Of a stretch of 64,000 nucleotides of DNA, positions 1 to 9,878 are shown piece by piece (the stretch's first letter is position 1; every line of letters starts with the position of its first letter). The stretch is taken from NCBI GenBank assembly GCA_027019085.1, contig JALUXG010000008.1, forward strand, positions 33,759 through 97,758. The letters are read 5' to 3'. The notes beneath the pieces are model-generated. The model ran no database searches. It saw only the letters and a list, made by a program, of their open reading frames with translations, and had not been told where the DNA came from. The DNA comes from Rhodanobacteraceae bacterium. Lineage in GTDB: Bacteria > Pseudomonadota > Gammaproteobacteria > Xanthomonadales > Rhodanobacteraceae. Position numbers and translations under genes: made by a program.

Positions 1-1060
1 CCTGGAAAAGCGCTGCCAGCGCGGCCGTCGCGATCACCAACCCCTTCCACGCCGGCGAGGCCGGGCGATGCTCCCGGATCAGCACCGGCAACACGGCCAG
101 CAGCGGCAGGTAACCGGGCAACGGCCAGTGCACGCGAAAATGGGTGTCGTCGGCGAACAGGCCGAACAGGAAATATCCACCCAGGAATGTCCAGGCAAGG
201 ACAGCCACCAGATCCCAGTCTCCTGCTGCGCCCTCGCGGGCACGAAGCATGCTCCGCCAAGCCGCCCAGAGCAGTAGCCCATACAGCAGCGGTGTACAGA
301 CCAGCGCCTGCTCCAGCGGCTGAACCAGTGCGTCGGCGTGGAAGCGCCAGGGATTGCGCTGCACCAACTGGAACTCGAGTCCCGCACCGTGCATGGACAG
401 GTTCGACGCCAGCATCGGCAGCATGCCCGCCAGCATCATGCCGAAGGCCAACCACAGTCCCGGTCGGCGCCAGAGCGTGCGGCCGCGCGGGGTGGCCACC
501 AGCAGCACGGCGCCTGCCAGCACCAGCATGCCCGCCCGGTAATGGGTCATCCAGGCCAGTGCCAAAGCCAGGCCCAGCAGCAGCCAGTCTCGCCAACGGT
601 CCCGTGCCATGGCTGCAGACAGGCCCAATACCGCGAGCATGAACGCGAAGGTCAACGGCACGTCGGGCAGGGCCAGCAGCCCCAGTGTTCCCGCCAGCGG
701 CAACGCCAGGCACCACAAACCGGCCTGCCATCCGGCGCGCGCCCCGAACAGACTGCGTGCATACACCACCACCAGCCACGGCAACGCCGCACCCAGCAGC
801 AGGAACGGCCAACGCATGGCCAGCACGCCGTGCTGGCCGGTTACGGTTTCGCCCAGACGGATGAGCCAGGCCGTCAGGGGCGGCAGATCGCTGTAGCCCC
901 AGGCAAGGTGACGGCTTTCCTGCCAGTAGAACGCCTCGTCGACGAACGGCGCCAGGCGCATGGCCAGCCCCAGCTTGACCGACTGCAGCAAGGTGAAGGC
1001 GAGGACGAATCCGACTCGCCAGCGCGCCGACTCGCTCGCTACACTGGACTCAACGCGCAT
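1..1060 (-). CDS. ArnT/PMT-like glycosyltransferase family 39 membrane protein (C-terminus beyond window edge)
   Basis: Own reverse-strand translation from ATG at 1060 is open to the window edge: MRVESSVASESARWRVGFVLAFTLLQSVKLGLAMRLAPFVDEAFYWQESRHLAWGYSDLPPLTAWLIRLGE..., with GT39-like DEAFYW..DLPPLTAW motif and hydrophobic segments. Absent from the ORF track because no stop lies in the window. Confidence 0.75.
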   Translation of the reverse strand, partial: MRVESSVASESARWRVGFVLAFTLLQSVKLGLAMRLAPFVDEAFYWQESRHLAWGYSDLPPLTAWLIRLGETVTGQHGVLAMRWPFLLLGAALPWLVVVYARSLFGARAGWQAGLWCLALPLAGTLGLLALPDVPLTFAFMLAVLGLSAAMARDRWRDWLLLGLALALAWMTHYRAGMLVLAGAVLLVATPRGRTLWRRPGLWLAFGMMLAGMLPMLASNLSMHGAGLEFQLVQRNPWRFHADALVQPLEQALVCTPLLYGLLLWAAWRSMLRAREGAAGDWDLVAVLAWTFLGGYFLFGLFADDTHFRVHWPLPGYLPLLAVLPVLIREHRPASPAWKGLVIATAALAALFQ

Positions 1061-1101
1061 GGACACATCCGTCCATGGCTCGCCCGGATCGGAACCCGAA
1101 G

Positions 1102-2034
1102 ATGGACGCCAACCCTTCCCTCCCACACCACGGATCGCTGCTTGCGGCCCTGGCACAGGTCAACCGGGTTGTGCTCGGCAAGCCCCGGCAGGTAAACATG
1201 GGGGTGGCTGCCCTGCTGGCAGGCGGGCACCTGTTGATCGAGGACGTGCCCGGTGTCGGCAAGACCACGCTTGCCCATGCTCTTGCCGCGACTTTTGACC
1301 TGGCATTCCAGCGCATCCAGTTCACCAGTGACCTGCTTCCTTCCGATATTACCGGGGTCAACGTCTACGAGCGCGAGAAGGACCGTTTTCGCTTCCATCC
1401 CGGCCCTATCTTTACCCAGATGCTGCTGGCCGACGAGATCAACCGCGCCACCCCGAAAACCCAGAGCGCGCTGCTTGAGGCCATGGCCGAGGGACAGGTG
1501 ACGCTTGATGGCCGGGCCCACGCACTGCAACACCCCTTCTTCGTCGTTGCCACGCAGAATCCGCTCGATCTTGCCGGCACGTTCCCACTGCCCGATTCGC
1601 AACTGGACCGTTTCATGCTGCGTATCAGTCTCGACTACCCCGATGCCCGGGCCGAACGCGACCTGCTGGCCGGTGAAAGCCGTACTGACGTGCTCGCGCG
1701 CCTGCAGCCGCAGATTGATGCAGCCGGCATCCTGGCCTTGCGCGATGCGGCACGTGCCGTGACCGCCTCGCCGGCCTTGCTCGACTACCTGCAACGCCTG
1801 CTGGCGGCCAGCCGCAGTCATCCGGATATCCGCATGGGCCTGTCGCCACGCGCCGGCCTGGCGTTGCTCGCCTGCGCACGTGCCTGGGCCCTGATGGACG
1901 CTCGCAACTACGTGATTCCCGAAGACCTGCAGGCGCTGTTCGTAGCCGTCGCCGCCCACCGGCTGGTGCCCGGCAAGGGTGCGACCCGGGAAAGCCTGGC
2001 GCGCAAGCTGCTCGACGAGGTCGCGGTGGAATGA
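1102..2034 (+). CDS. MoxR-family AAA+ ATPase
   Basis: Walker A EDVPGVGKTT, LLADEINRATPKTQSALLEAM; followed by DUF58 and transglutaminase genes. ORF extends to 1075. Confidence 0.9.
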   Translation: MDANPSLPHHGSLLAALAQVNRVVLGKPRQVNMGVAALLAGGHLLIEDVPGVGKTTLAHALAATFDLAFQRIQFTSDLLPSDITGVNVYEREKDRFRFHPGPIFTQMLLADEINRATPKTQSALLEAMAEGQVTLDGRAHALQHPFFVVATQNPLDLAGTFPLPDSQLDRFMLRISLDYPDARAERDLLAGESRTDVLARLQPQIDAAGILALRDAARAVTASPALLDYLQRLLAASRSHPDIRMGLSPRAGLALLACARAWALMDARNYVIPEDLQALFVAVAAHRLVPGKGATRESLARKLLDEVAVE

Positions 2035-3014
2035 AACCGCGGCAAGAGGAACCGGCTGCCCGCACAACCATGGCCTCGCGCCTGCACCGCAGGCTGGAAC
2101 GACGCCTGCCGGCCCTGACCCGACACAAATCACCCGAATCCCTCCCGGTCACGCTGTCGAGGCGACGCATCTATATCCTCCCCACCCGCTTCGGACTGGG
2201 CTTTGCCGCCGTACTCGGCGTGATGCTGGTCGGGGCGCTCAACTACGCCAACAACGCCGCCCTGCTGCTGACCTGCCTGCTGGGCGGTATCGGCATCCAC
2301 GCCATGCTCGGTGCATTCCGCAACCTCGACGGCCTGGTGGCCGGGGCTCTGCACGGCGACAGTGCGTTTGCCGGCGAATCCCTGCGTGTGCGCCTGATCC
2401 TCGACGCCGCGGGTCGCGAGCGACCGGGGTTGCGACTGGACGGCTACGGCGGTGCGACCGTGACCCGTGTCGAAACGGCGGAACACGGAGTCGACCTGCA
2501 CGTACCCACGCTGCAGCGCGGATGGATGCCGATGCCGCGCATCCGGATCCACACCACCTGGCCACTGGGCCTGTTCCGGGCATGGAGCTGGATCCATCCC
2601 GATCATGCGCTGCTGGTTTATCCGGCCGCCGAGGCCTCGGGGCCACCCGCGCGCGATCAGGGCATGGATCCGCAAATGCGACTGGCGCTTGACGGCGACG
2701 AACCGGCCGGCTTCCGTGAATACCGGGCCGGCGACCCGGTACATCGCATCGCATGGAAACTCTCGGCGCGACATCGTGACCTGCTGGTCAGCGAGCGCGA
2801 TCGTCCGGACACCCGCAATGCGCGCATCCTGGACTGGGAACATGCCCCGGGCCTGGCACCCGAACAGCGCATCGCACGGCTGGCCCGGTGGGTCAACGAG
2901 GCTCATGCCTCGGGGCAGCCCTGGACACTGCAGTTGCCTGGCCAGGTTCTGGAACCAGCAAGTGGCAACGAGCACTATCACCGCTGCATGACTGCGCTTG
3001 CGGAGCTTCCATGA
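2031..3014 (+). CDS. DUF58 domain-containing membrane protein
   Basis: Two N-terminal TM segments, FREYRAGDPVHRIAWKLSARHRDLLVSE motif; 4-nt overlap with moxR. Confidence 0.88.
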   Translation: MKPRQEEPAARTTMASRLHRRLERRLPALTRHKSPESLPVTLSRRRIYILPTRFGLGFAAVLGVMLVGALNYANNAALLLTCLLGGIGIHAMLGAFRNLDGLVAGALHGDSAFAGESLRVRLILDAAGRERPGLRLDGYGGATVTRVETAEHGVDLHVPTLQRGWMPMPRIRIHTTWPLGLFRAWSWIHPDHALLVYPAAEASGPPARDQGMDPQMRLALDGDEPAGFREYRAGDPVHRIAWKLSARHRDLLVSERDRPDTRNARILDWEHAPGLAPEQRIARLARWVNEAHASGQPWTLQLPGQVLEPASGNEHYHRCMTALAELP

Positions 3015-5023
3015 AGTTGCGCTGGCCAGGCCGCAGGACGGCAGCAGCCGGGGAACGGCGCCGACTCGGTCGCCAGGCCTTCGACCTGCTTGCCCTGACC
3101 ATGGCGATGGTGCTTGTCGTGCATGCAGGCCACCTTCCCGGATGGCTGAGCGGATCGCTTGCCGTGCTGCTCGCCGCACGCTGGTACCAGCGCCGCTATC
3201 GCGGTGGGCGGGTACCACTGTGGCTACGCTTGCCGCTGACCCTGGGACTGCCCGTCGCCGTGATCGCTCAGTACGGCACGCTGTTCGGCCAGGAACCGGG
3301 AAGCGCCCTGGTGACGGGCATGCTGGTACTCAAGCTGCTCGAAGCCGAACACTCCAGGGACGCACGCACTGGCGTGGCATTCGCCTGTTTCGGCCTGATG
3401 AGTGCGCTGCTGTTCGGCCAGGGCATGCTCGCCACCCAGATCGTGGGCCTGGGGCTGATTCCTGCGATCGCCACACTCAATGCGCTGGAACCTGCACGTC
3501 CGCCATGGCGCTGGCGCAATGCCCCCGGCCCGGTCCTGCGCATGCTTGCGCTGGCCCTGCCACTTGCCCTGCTGGGCTTTTTCTTCATTCCCCGGTTGAG
3601 TGCCCCACTATGGGGCGCACCGGGTGATGCCACGGCCCGCACCGGCATCTCCGCCAGTATGTCCCCGGGGGACATCGGACAGTTGCTGATCGACGACTCG
3701 CCGGCCTTTCGCGTCAGTTTCGATGGGCACCGTCCACCGCGCGTCGAACGGTATTTCCGCGGCCCCGTGCTGTGGCATTTCGATGGCAGGACGTGGACCC
3801 GGGGACACACCTCCGCCCAGCACCGTGCGCGTTCACGATCCTCGCGCATCGAACCGCTCACCCCGATGGGCGGTTTCCATGACTACCAGATCACACTGCA
3901 ACCCACCCGGCGCCACTGGATGTTCGCTCTCGACATGCCTGTGTCGCCTCCCGCAGACGGTCATTTCACACCGGCCCGTACCTTGCTGCACGGCAAACGC
4001 ATCGATACGATCCTGAGCTACCGCATGCGCTCGAGCACACGTTATGTGCTCGAACCGACCCTGGATGCCACCACCCGTGAACGGGCGCTGCAGCTGCCGG
4101 CCGGCTTCGACCCGCGTGCACGCGTGCTGGCAGAACAGTGGCAACGGCAATTCCATGGCGATCCGAAGTCCATCGTCGATGCTGCACTGCGGCTGTTCCA
4201 TCAGGGCGGTTTTGGTTACACCCTTGCTCCGCCCCCGCTGGGGCGCAACAGCGTCGACGACTTCCTTTTCTCGACCCGCGAGGGATTTTGCGAGCACTAC
4301 GCATCGGCTTTCACATTCCTGATGCGCGCCGCCGGCGTTCCCGCGCGGGTGGTCACCGGGTACCAGGGCGGATACTGGAACACCATGGGCGCCTACCTGC
4401 TGATCCGGCAATCGGATGCGCATGCCTGGAGTGAAGTCTGGGTCAAGGGGCGCGGCTGGATCCGTGTGGACCCGACCGCCGCCGTTCAGCCCGCACGGGT
4501 CGATATCGGCGCGATGGCCGCGGCCGGGGCTTCGCGTGAGTGGTACCAGGCCGCATGGCTGCAGAACCTGCGCAACCGCTGGGACATCGTCAACCGCTGG
4601 TGGAACCAGGCCGTGACCGGCTTCGATGCCCTGCGGCAACGCGGACTGCTGAAACCATTCGGCATCCGCCACGCCGGCGCAAGGCAACTGGGCCTGGCCT
4701 TCGCCATCGGCCTGTCCCTGCTGCTTGTCATCGCCGCATCCCTGGCGCTCTGGCGACGCCCCCATGTCGACCCGGCACGCAGGGCGATGCAACGGCTCGA
4801 ACGTCGTCTTGCGCGACTGGGCATCGTTCGCGAACGCAGCGAAGGACCCCGCAACTACCTGATGCGCGCCGCTGATGAACTGCAACATGAACGTGCGGCA
4901 CTGCTGGCATTGCTGGATGCCTATCTGCACTTGCGCTACGCCAGCGAAGGGGAGGAAACTGAATCAGTGCGCAATTTCGTGCGTCAGGTTCGGGAATTCA
5001 GGCCACGACGCGCTGTCCAATGA
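3011..5023 (+). CDS. TgpA-like transmembrane transglutaminase (DUF3488/transglutaminase core)
   Basis: Multi-TM N-terminus, REGFCEHYASAFTFLMRAAGVPARVVTGYQGG and DAHAWSEVWV transglutaminase motifs; start chosen at ATG 3011. Confidence 0.9.
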   Translation: MKLRWPGRRTAAAGERRRLGRQAFDLLALTMAMVLVVHAGHLPGWLSGSLAVLLAARWYQRRYRGGRVPLWLRLPLTLGLPVAVIAQYGTLFGQEPGSALVTGMLVLKLLEAEHSRDARTGVAFACFGLMSALLFGQGMLATQIVGLGLIPAIATLNALEPARPPWRWRNAPGPVLRMLALALPLALLGFFFIPRLSAPLWGAPGDATARTGISASMSPGDIGQLLIDDSPAFRVSFDGHRPPRVERYFRGPVLWHFDGRTWTRGHTSAQHRARSRSSRIEPLTPMGGFHDYQITLQPTRRHWMFALDMPVSPPADGHFTPARTLLHGKRIDTILSYRMRSSTRYVLEPTLDATTRERALQLPAGFDPRARVLAEQWQRQFHGDPKSIVDAALRLFHQGGFGYTLAPPPLGRNSVDDFLFSTREGFCEHYASAFTFLMRAAGVPARVVTGYQGGYWNTMGAYLLIRQSDAHAWSEVWVKGRGWIRVDPTAAVQPARVDIGAMAAAGASREWYQAAWLQNLRNRWDIVNRWWNQAVTGFDALRQRGLLKPFGIRHAGARQLGLAFAIGLSLLLVIAASLALWRRPHVDPARRAMQRLERRLARLGIVRERSEGPRNYLMRAADELQHERAALLALLDAYLHLRYASEGEETESVRNFVRQVREFRPRRAVQ

Positions 5024-5081
5024 TCGCCGGTGCCCGGGATTTAGGCATCCTGCCCACAACCTGCATGGAGATGTTTCCGTC

Positions 5082-5690
5082 ATGTCCCGCCTGAAACTTG
5101 CCTTGGTCATACTGGGCGCCCTGTCTCTCGGAGCCTGTGCAACGATTCCCACGCCGCTCAAAGGCAGCTACACGAACGTGACGCCCAGGGCCGCAAGTGG
5201 CGGCACGGCCAACCAGGCGCTGGTGCGCTGGGGTGGACAGATCATCCGCACTGAACCGGAAAGCGGCCAGACCTGCTTCTTCGTGCTGTCCTATCCGCTC
5301 GATGCCAGCGCACGACCGCGCACCGACAACGACAGCGAAGGCCGTTTCGTGGCCTGCCACAGCGGTTTCTACGACCCGGCCATTTTCGTCCCCGGACGCG
5401 ATGTCACCTTCACCGGCACCGTGCACGGCGTGGTGTCGCGCAAGGTCGGCAAGTACGACTATCCCTATCCGCGTCTGGAAGCGACCACGGTCTATCTGTG
5501 GCCCAAGCGTCCCAGGTACCGGGTCTACCGCGACCCCTGGGCCGACCCGTGGTACAGCCCCTGGCCATACTGGGGTGCTCCCGGATTCTGGGGCCCCTAT
5601 TACGGGCCGTACTGGTACCAGCCCGGCGTGATCCTGGTGCCGCAGCAGAGGCGCCTGGCGCCGGCTGTCAAGAAGCAGGCCGGCTATTGA
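5082..5690 (+). CDS. Slp-family outer-membrane lipoprotein
   Basis: Lipobox LGACAT after signal peptide; Slp-like body (PLKGSYTNVTP...VRWGGQII); W/Y/P-rich C-terminal tail. Confidence 0.8.
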   Translation: MSRLKLALVILGALSLGACATIPTPLKGSYTNVTPRAASGGTANQALVRWGGQIIRTEPESGQTCFFVLSYPLDASARPRTDNDSEGRFVACHSGFYDPAIFVPGRDVTFTGTVHGVVSRKVGKYDYPYPRLEATTVYLWPKRPRYRVYRDPWADPWYSPWPYWGAPGFWGPYYGPYWYQPGVILVPQQRRLAPAVKKQAGY

Positions 5691-5721
5691 TGCGCGGTCT
5701 CCCGGTCGTCTGAAGACGCTA

Positions 5722-5764
5722 CCGGCCTGCCGTTCGGTGTCTTGGCACCAAACCGGCAGGCCGG
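5722..5764. terminator. Hairpin between convergent slp and E1 genes
   Basis: Inverted repeat ccggcctgccg ... cggcaggccgg (11 bp) between convergent stops; no strong U-tract. Confidence 0.6.
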
Positions 5765-5781
5765 CTGCTTTCCATGGCGCG

Positions 5782-8049
5782 TCAAGCCAGCGATAGCGCC
5801 GCCCTGACGACATCCGCTTCGGACGGCAACACGCGCAAGGCCGCGCCGGCCAGCGGTGTGAAGGTGTCGGCACCGGTCACGCGGCGGATCGGCACAGCGC
5901 CGAAACCGGCCTCGACCAGCGCGGTGACGATGCCCTCGCCCACCCCAGCGCTGCGCCGACCCTCATCCAGAACCAGGATGCGTCCGGCATCGCCGGCCTG
6001 TGCTGCAATGAAGTCCGCGTTCAACGGCACCAGCCAACGCAGATCGACCACACGCACTTTCCAGCCTTGCGCCTGCTCGATGGCCTTCGCAGCGCGAAGA
6101 GCCATCGGCACACCATTGCCGTAGGTGTAGATCACCAGATCCCTGGCGTTCGTGTCATACACGCGCCCCTCGCCCAGCGCCATGGCCTGACCTGGCGCCG
6201 GGTAGTCGAACTGCCAGCCACCATCGCCGGCATCATGGAGGTCCTTGGTCATGTACAGCGCGATGGGCTCGAGGAACATGCACACCCGCCCGTCGACCTT
6301 GGCCAGCGCCATCAGGGTGCGCAGCATGGTCACCGCATCGTCGCCGCGCGAGGGACAGCCCACCACCAGGCCGGGAATGTCGCGCAGCGCGGTGATCGAG
6401 TTGTCGTTGTGGAAGTGCCCGCCGAACCCCTTCTGGTAGCCCAGGCTGGCAACCCGCACGACCATCGGATTGCGGTACTGGTCGTTGGAGAAGAACTGCA
6501 GGCTGGCGGCTTCGCCACGGATCTGGTCGATGGCATTGTGCAGGTAGGCCAGGTACTGGATTTCCGGGATCGGCAGGAACCCGAGGTTGGCATAGCCCTG
6601 CGCCAGGCCCAGGATGGTGGTCTCGTCCAGCAGCGTATTGAACACGCGGGCGCCGCGGAAGGCCTTGTACAGCCCCTTGGTCACGGTGTACACGCCGCCC
6701 TTCTGCGCCACGTCCTCGCCGAAGATCAGGGCCTGGTCGTACTTGGCCATCATTTCGAACAGCGCCTGGTTGATCTGGATCGCCAGGTGACGCGGCGGCT
6801 GGTTCTCCGGCAGCTTGTCGACACCGCCGTACGCTTCAGCCCGTCGTGCTTCGAAATCGGTGCGCTCGGCCTCGCTGCGTACCGCCCCGGGCGTGCAGGG
6901 CGCCAGCGGGCGCACGATGTCGTCCAGGGCATCCAGCTTGGGCAACCCATCGGCGGCCTCGGCGGCCGCGAAGCAGCGTTTGCGGGTGCGTTCGTAGAGG
7001 TCCAGCACCTGCTCGCGGCTGTACAGGCCCGACGCCAGCGCGATCGCCGCCGAACGCAGCAATGGATCGTTCGCTTCCAGCGCCACCAGCTCCTCGATCG
7101 AACGCCACTCGATCTCGAAGTCGGTGCCGGCATGTCCCATCACGCGACAGGTATTGAGATGCAGGAAGGTCGGCCGCCGCGTACGCCGGCTGTGCTCGAC
7201 CGCGCGCGCCACGCCGGCGTAGCCGTGCGCCAGGTCCAGGCCATCGGCGTAGAAATAATCCAGGTTGGAACGACGCTGGAAGTTGCTGGCAATCCAGCCT
7301 CCCGGTGTCTTTACCGAAATGCCGATGCCATTGTCCTCACACACGAACAATACCGGCCCGGGCAGTTTCTGGTAGGCCGCCCAGGCCGCGGCGTTGAACG
7401 CCGTCTGTGCGGTGGCGTGGTTGGTGGACGCGTCGCCGAACGAGCAGATGGTGATCGAATCATCGGGAATCGGCAGGTCGTGCTTCAGGCGCACGGCCTG
7501 GTCGATGGCCATGGCGGTGCCGAAGGCCTTGGGCAGGTGCGAGGCGATGGTCGAGGTCTGCGGCAGCACCCACAGCGGCTTGCTGCCCCATACCTTGTGC
7601 CGCCCGCCCGAAGCCGGATCGTCCTTGCTGGCCGCAAAGGACAGCGCCGAATCGCGCACCGGATCGATGCCCGGCACCTTGCGCGAGCGCTCGGCCATGA
7701 ACGCGCCGGAGCGGTAATGCAGGAAGGCCGGATCGGTGTGGCGCGTCAATCGCGCCACCATAGCATTGCCTTCGTGGCCGGAGGAACCGATGGTGTAAAA
7801 GACTTTGTTCTTCACGCGCAAGACGCGCGCCATCAGATCCAGATGGCGGCTGATCAGCTGCGATTCGAAAAGCTCGCGGAAACCTCGCGCATCCAGCTCA
7901 CTGCCTGGCAGCACCGGTGCATCGTCCGCGGGCGGCGAACCCACCTGGCCTTGCCAGTGCTGTACGAACTCGGTGAAGTTCTGGTCGACGATCTCTGCGC
8001 GATTGAAGCCCTTCTGGCGGGCGGGGATGGAATGCTGGCTGGAATTCAT
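5782..8049 (-). CDS. Fused alpha/beta thiamine-dependent 2-oxo acid dehydrogenase E1 (branched-chain type)
   Basis: E1-alpha TPP motif (FGDASTNHATAQTAFNAAAW) followed in one ORF by E1-beta (MAKYDQALIFGEDVAQKGGVYTVTKGL). Start at MNSSQHS. Confidence 0.88.
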   Translation of the reverse strand: MNSSQHSIPARQKGFNRAEIVDQNFTEFVQHWQGQVGSPPADDAPVLPGSELDARGFRELFESQLISRHLDLMARVLRVKNKVFYTIGSSGHEGNAMVARLTRHTDPAFLHYRSGAFMAERSRKVPGIDPVRDSALSFAASKDDPASGGRHKVWGSKPLWVLPQTSTIASHLPKAFGTAMAIDQAVRLKHDLPIPDDSITICSFGDASTNHATAQTAFNAAAWAAYQKLPGPVLFVCEDNGIGISVKTPGGWIASNFQRRSNLDYFYADGLDLAHGYAGVARAVEHSRRTRRPTFLHLNTCRVMGHAGTDFEIEWRSIEELVALEANDPLLRSAAIALASGLYSREQVLDLYERTRKRCFAAAEAADGLPKLDALDDIVRPLAPCTPGAVRSEAERTDFEARRAEAYGGVDKLPENQPPRHLAIQINQALFEMMAKYDQALIFGEDVAQKGGVYTVTKGLYKAFRGARVFNTLLDETTILGLAQGYANLGFLPIPEIQYLAYLHNAIDQIRGEAASLQFFSNDQYRNPMVVRVASLGYQKGFGGHFHNDNSITALRDIPGLVVGCPSRGDDAVTMLRTLMALAKVDGRVCMFLEPIALYMTKDLHDAGDGGWQFDYPAPGQAMALGEGRVYDTNARDLVIYTYGNGVPMALRAAKAIEQAQGWKVRVVDLRWLVPLNADFIAAQAGDAGRILVLDEGRRSAGVGEGIVTALVEAGFGAVPIRRVTGADTFTPLAGAALRVLPSEADVVRAALSLA

Positions 8050-8084
8050 GTTGCCTCGCGCGAATGACAGAAGTTGGGATCGGG

Positions 8085-8630
8085 TCAGCCCGTCCGCCGC
8101 TGGCGATCGAACCATTGCTCGCGGGTCTGGCCCCAGAGGTCGGCCACCTTGTCCTGATACGGCTCAGGCAGGCTTACCTTCCGGATCACGCTCGACCCCA
8201 GGCGCCGCGCCAGATCGGCCGAGGCGATGTTGTCCGGGTCGATGCAATGGATCATGCAATCCCAGCCCAGGTGTTCAAAGGCCCAGTCGATGGCGGCGCA
8301 GGCGCCCTCGGTGGCATAGCCCTTACCCCATGCGGCGCGCGCCAGCCCCCAGCCGACCTCGTTGCCTGGCCAGCCCTCGGGTTTCCATGGGCCCAGACGT
8401 CCGACCCAGCGGCCGCCGGATCTCTCGATCACCGAAAACATGGAAAATCCCTGGATCGACCAGGCCCCTGCCAGTTGCAGAAAACCGCGCCAGGCCACTG
8501 CGCGGCCCTGCGGGCCACCGATGAATTTCGAGGCTTCCTCGTCGGCCATGTTGGCCGCGTAGGCGTCGAAGTCCTCGATCCGTGGCGGGCGCAGGATCAG
8601 GCGTTCGGTCTCGATGCGCGGGCCGTTCAT
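8085..8630 (-). CDS. GNAT-family N-acetyltransferase (RimJ-like)
   Basis: IETERLILRPPRIEDFDAYA...WGKGYATEG motif. Confidence 0.88.
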   Translation of the reverse strand: MNGPRIETERLILRPPRIEDFDAYAANMADEEASKFIGGPQGRAVAWRGFLQLAGAWSIQGFSMFSVIERSGGRWVGRLGPWKPEGWPGNEVGWGLARAAWGKGYATEGACAAIDWAFEHLGWDCMIHCIDPDNIASADLARRLGSSVIRKVSLPEPYQDKVADLWGQTREQWFDRQRRTG

Positions 8631-8637
8631 GTGCGGC

Positions 8638-9807
8638 TCAGAATGCGTTGATGCCGGTCAGTTCGCGACCGACCACCAGCTTATGCACGGTCTCGGTGCC
8701 CTCGTAGGTGATCACCGATTCCAGATTCAGCGCATGGCGGATGGCGGCATGCTCGGTGGTAATGCCGGCGCCACCCAGCACGTCGCGGCACTCGCGCGCG
8801 ATGTCGATGGCCATGCGCACGTTGTTCCACTTGGCCAGCGAGACCTGGGTCGGCTGCATGAGGCCGGCATCCTTCAGGCGGCCCAGCTGCAGGGACAGCA
8901 GCTGCGCCGTGGTAATGCGGCGCGCCATGTCGGCAAGCTTGAGCTGGACGGCCTGGTTGGAGTTGACCGAACGACCGAACAGCACGCGCTCGGCGGTGTA
9001 GTCCAGGGCTTCCTTCAGGCACGCCTGGGCGGCACCGATCGGGCCCCAGGTGATCCCGTAGCGGGCCTGGGTCAGGCAACCCAGCGGTCCCTTCAGGCCC
9101 TTTACGTTGGGCAGGATGGCATCGCCCGGCAGGCGCACGTCGTCGAGGAACAGGGCCGAGGTGACCGAAGCGCGCAGGCTCATCTTCTTGTGCACTTCCT
9201 GCGCGGTGAAGCCTTTCGTGTCGGTAGGCACGATGAAACCACGGATGCCGTCGTCGGTCTGCGCCCAGACGATGGCGATGTGCGCCAGGTTGCCGTTGGT
9301 AATCCACATCTTGGCGCCGTTGAGCACCCAGTCGTCGCCGTCCCGCTTCGCCACCGTCTTCATGTTGGCCGGGTCGGAACCGCCGTGCGGTTCGGTCAGG
9401 CCGAAGCAGCCGATGATCTGGCCGGCGGCCATCTTCGGCAGGTAGCGCTGTTTCTGCTCCTCGCTGCCGTAAGCGAAGATCGGGTACATGCACAGTGAAC
9501 TTTGCACCGAGGCGAAGCTGCGCAGGCCCGAATCGCCACGCTCCAGTTCCTGGCAGATCAACCCGTAGCACACGCTGCTCATGCCCGCGCCGCCGTACTG
9601 CTCGGGAATCGTCGCACCCAGCAGGCCCAGACCGGCAATCCCGGGTATCAGTTCGGTCGGGAAACGCCCCTGGTCGAAGCAGTCGCCGATGATCGGCAGC
9701 ACTTTCTCGTCAGTGAAGCGGGCGACGCTGTCCTGCACCATGCGCTCCTCGTCGGAGAGCAGCGAACGGACATCGTACAGATCGAGCGGATTGAGGCGAG
9801 CAGCCAT
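8638..9807 (-). CDS. Acyl-CoA dehydrogenase, glutaryl-CoA dehydrogenase-like
   Basis: GCDH-like sequence (YGGAGMSSVCYGLICQELERGDSGLRS, GCFGLTEPHGGSDP, NLESVITYEGTETVHKLVVGRELTG). Confidence 0.88.
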   Translation of the reverse strand: MAARLNPLDLYDVRSLLSDEERMVQDSVARFTDEKVLPIIGDCFDQGRFPTELIPGIAGLGLLGATIPEQYGGAGMSSVCYGLICQELERGDSGLRSFASVQSSLCMYPIFAYGSEEQKQRYLPKMAAGQIIGCFGLTEPHGGSDPANMKTVAKRDGDDWVLNGAKMWITNGNLAHIAIVWAQTDDGIRGFIVPTDTKGFTAQEVHKKMSLRASVTSALFLDDVRLPGDAILPNVKGLKGPLGCLTQARYGITWGPIGAAQACLKEALDYTAERVLFGRSVNSNQAVQLKLADMARRITTAQLLSLQLGRLKDAGLMQPTQVSLAKWNNVRMAIDIARECRDVLGGAGITTEHAAIRHALNLESVITYEGTETVHKLVVGRELTGINAF

Positions 9808-9878
9808 GCGGGCTCCGGTAGCAGACGATGAAACCACCATTGTACCGCCGCCGGTGCCCGGCGTCCGGATGCACAAGC

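Noticed and set aside
6067-8067. 666-aa plus-strand ORF opposite the E1 dehydrogenase
   Set aside because: Low-complexity His/Gln/Arg-rich translation with no domain signature; the minus strand encodes fused E1.
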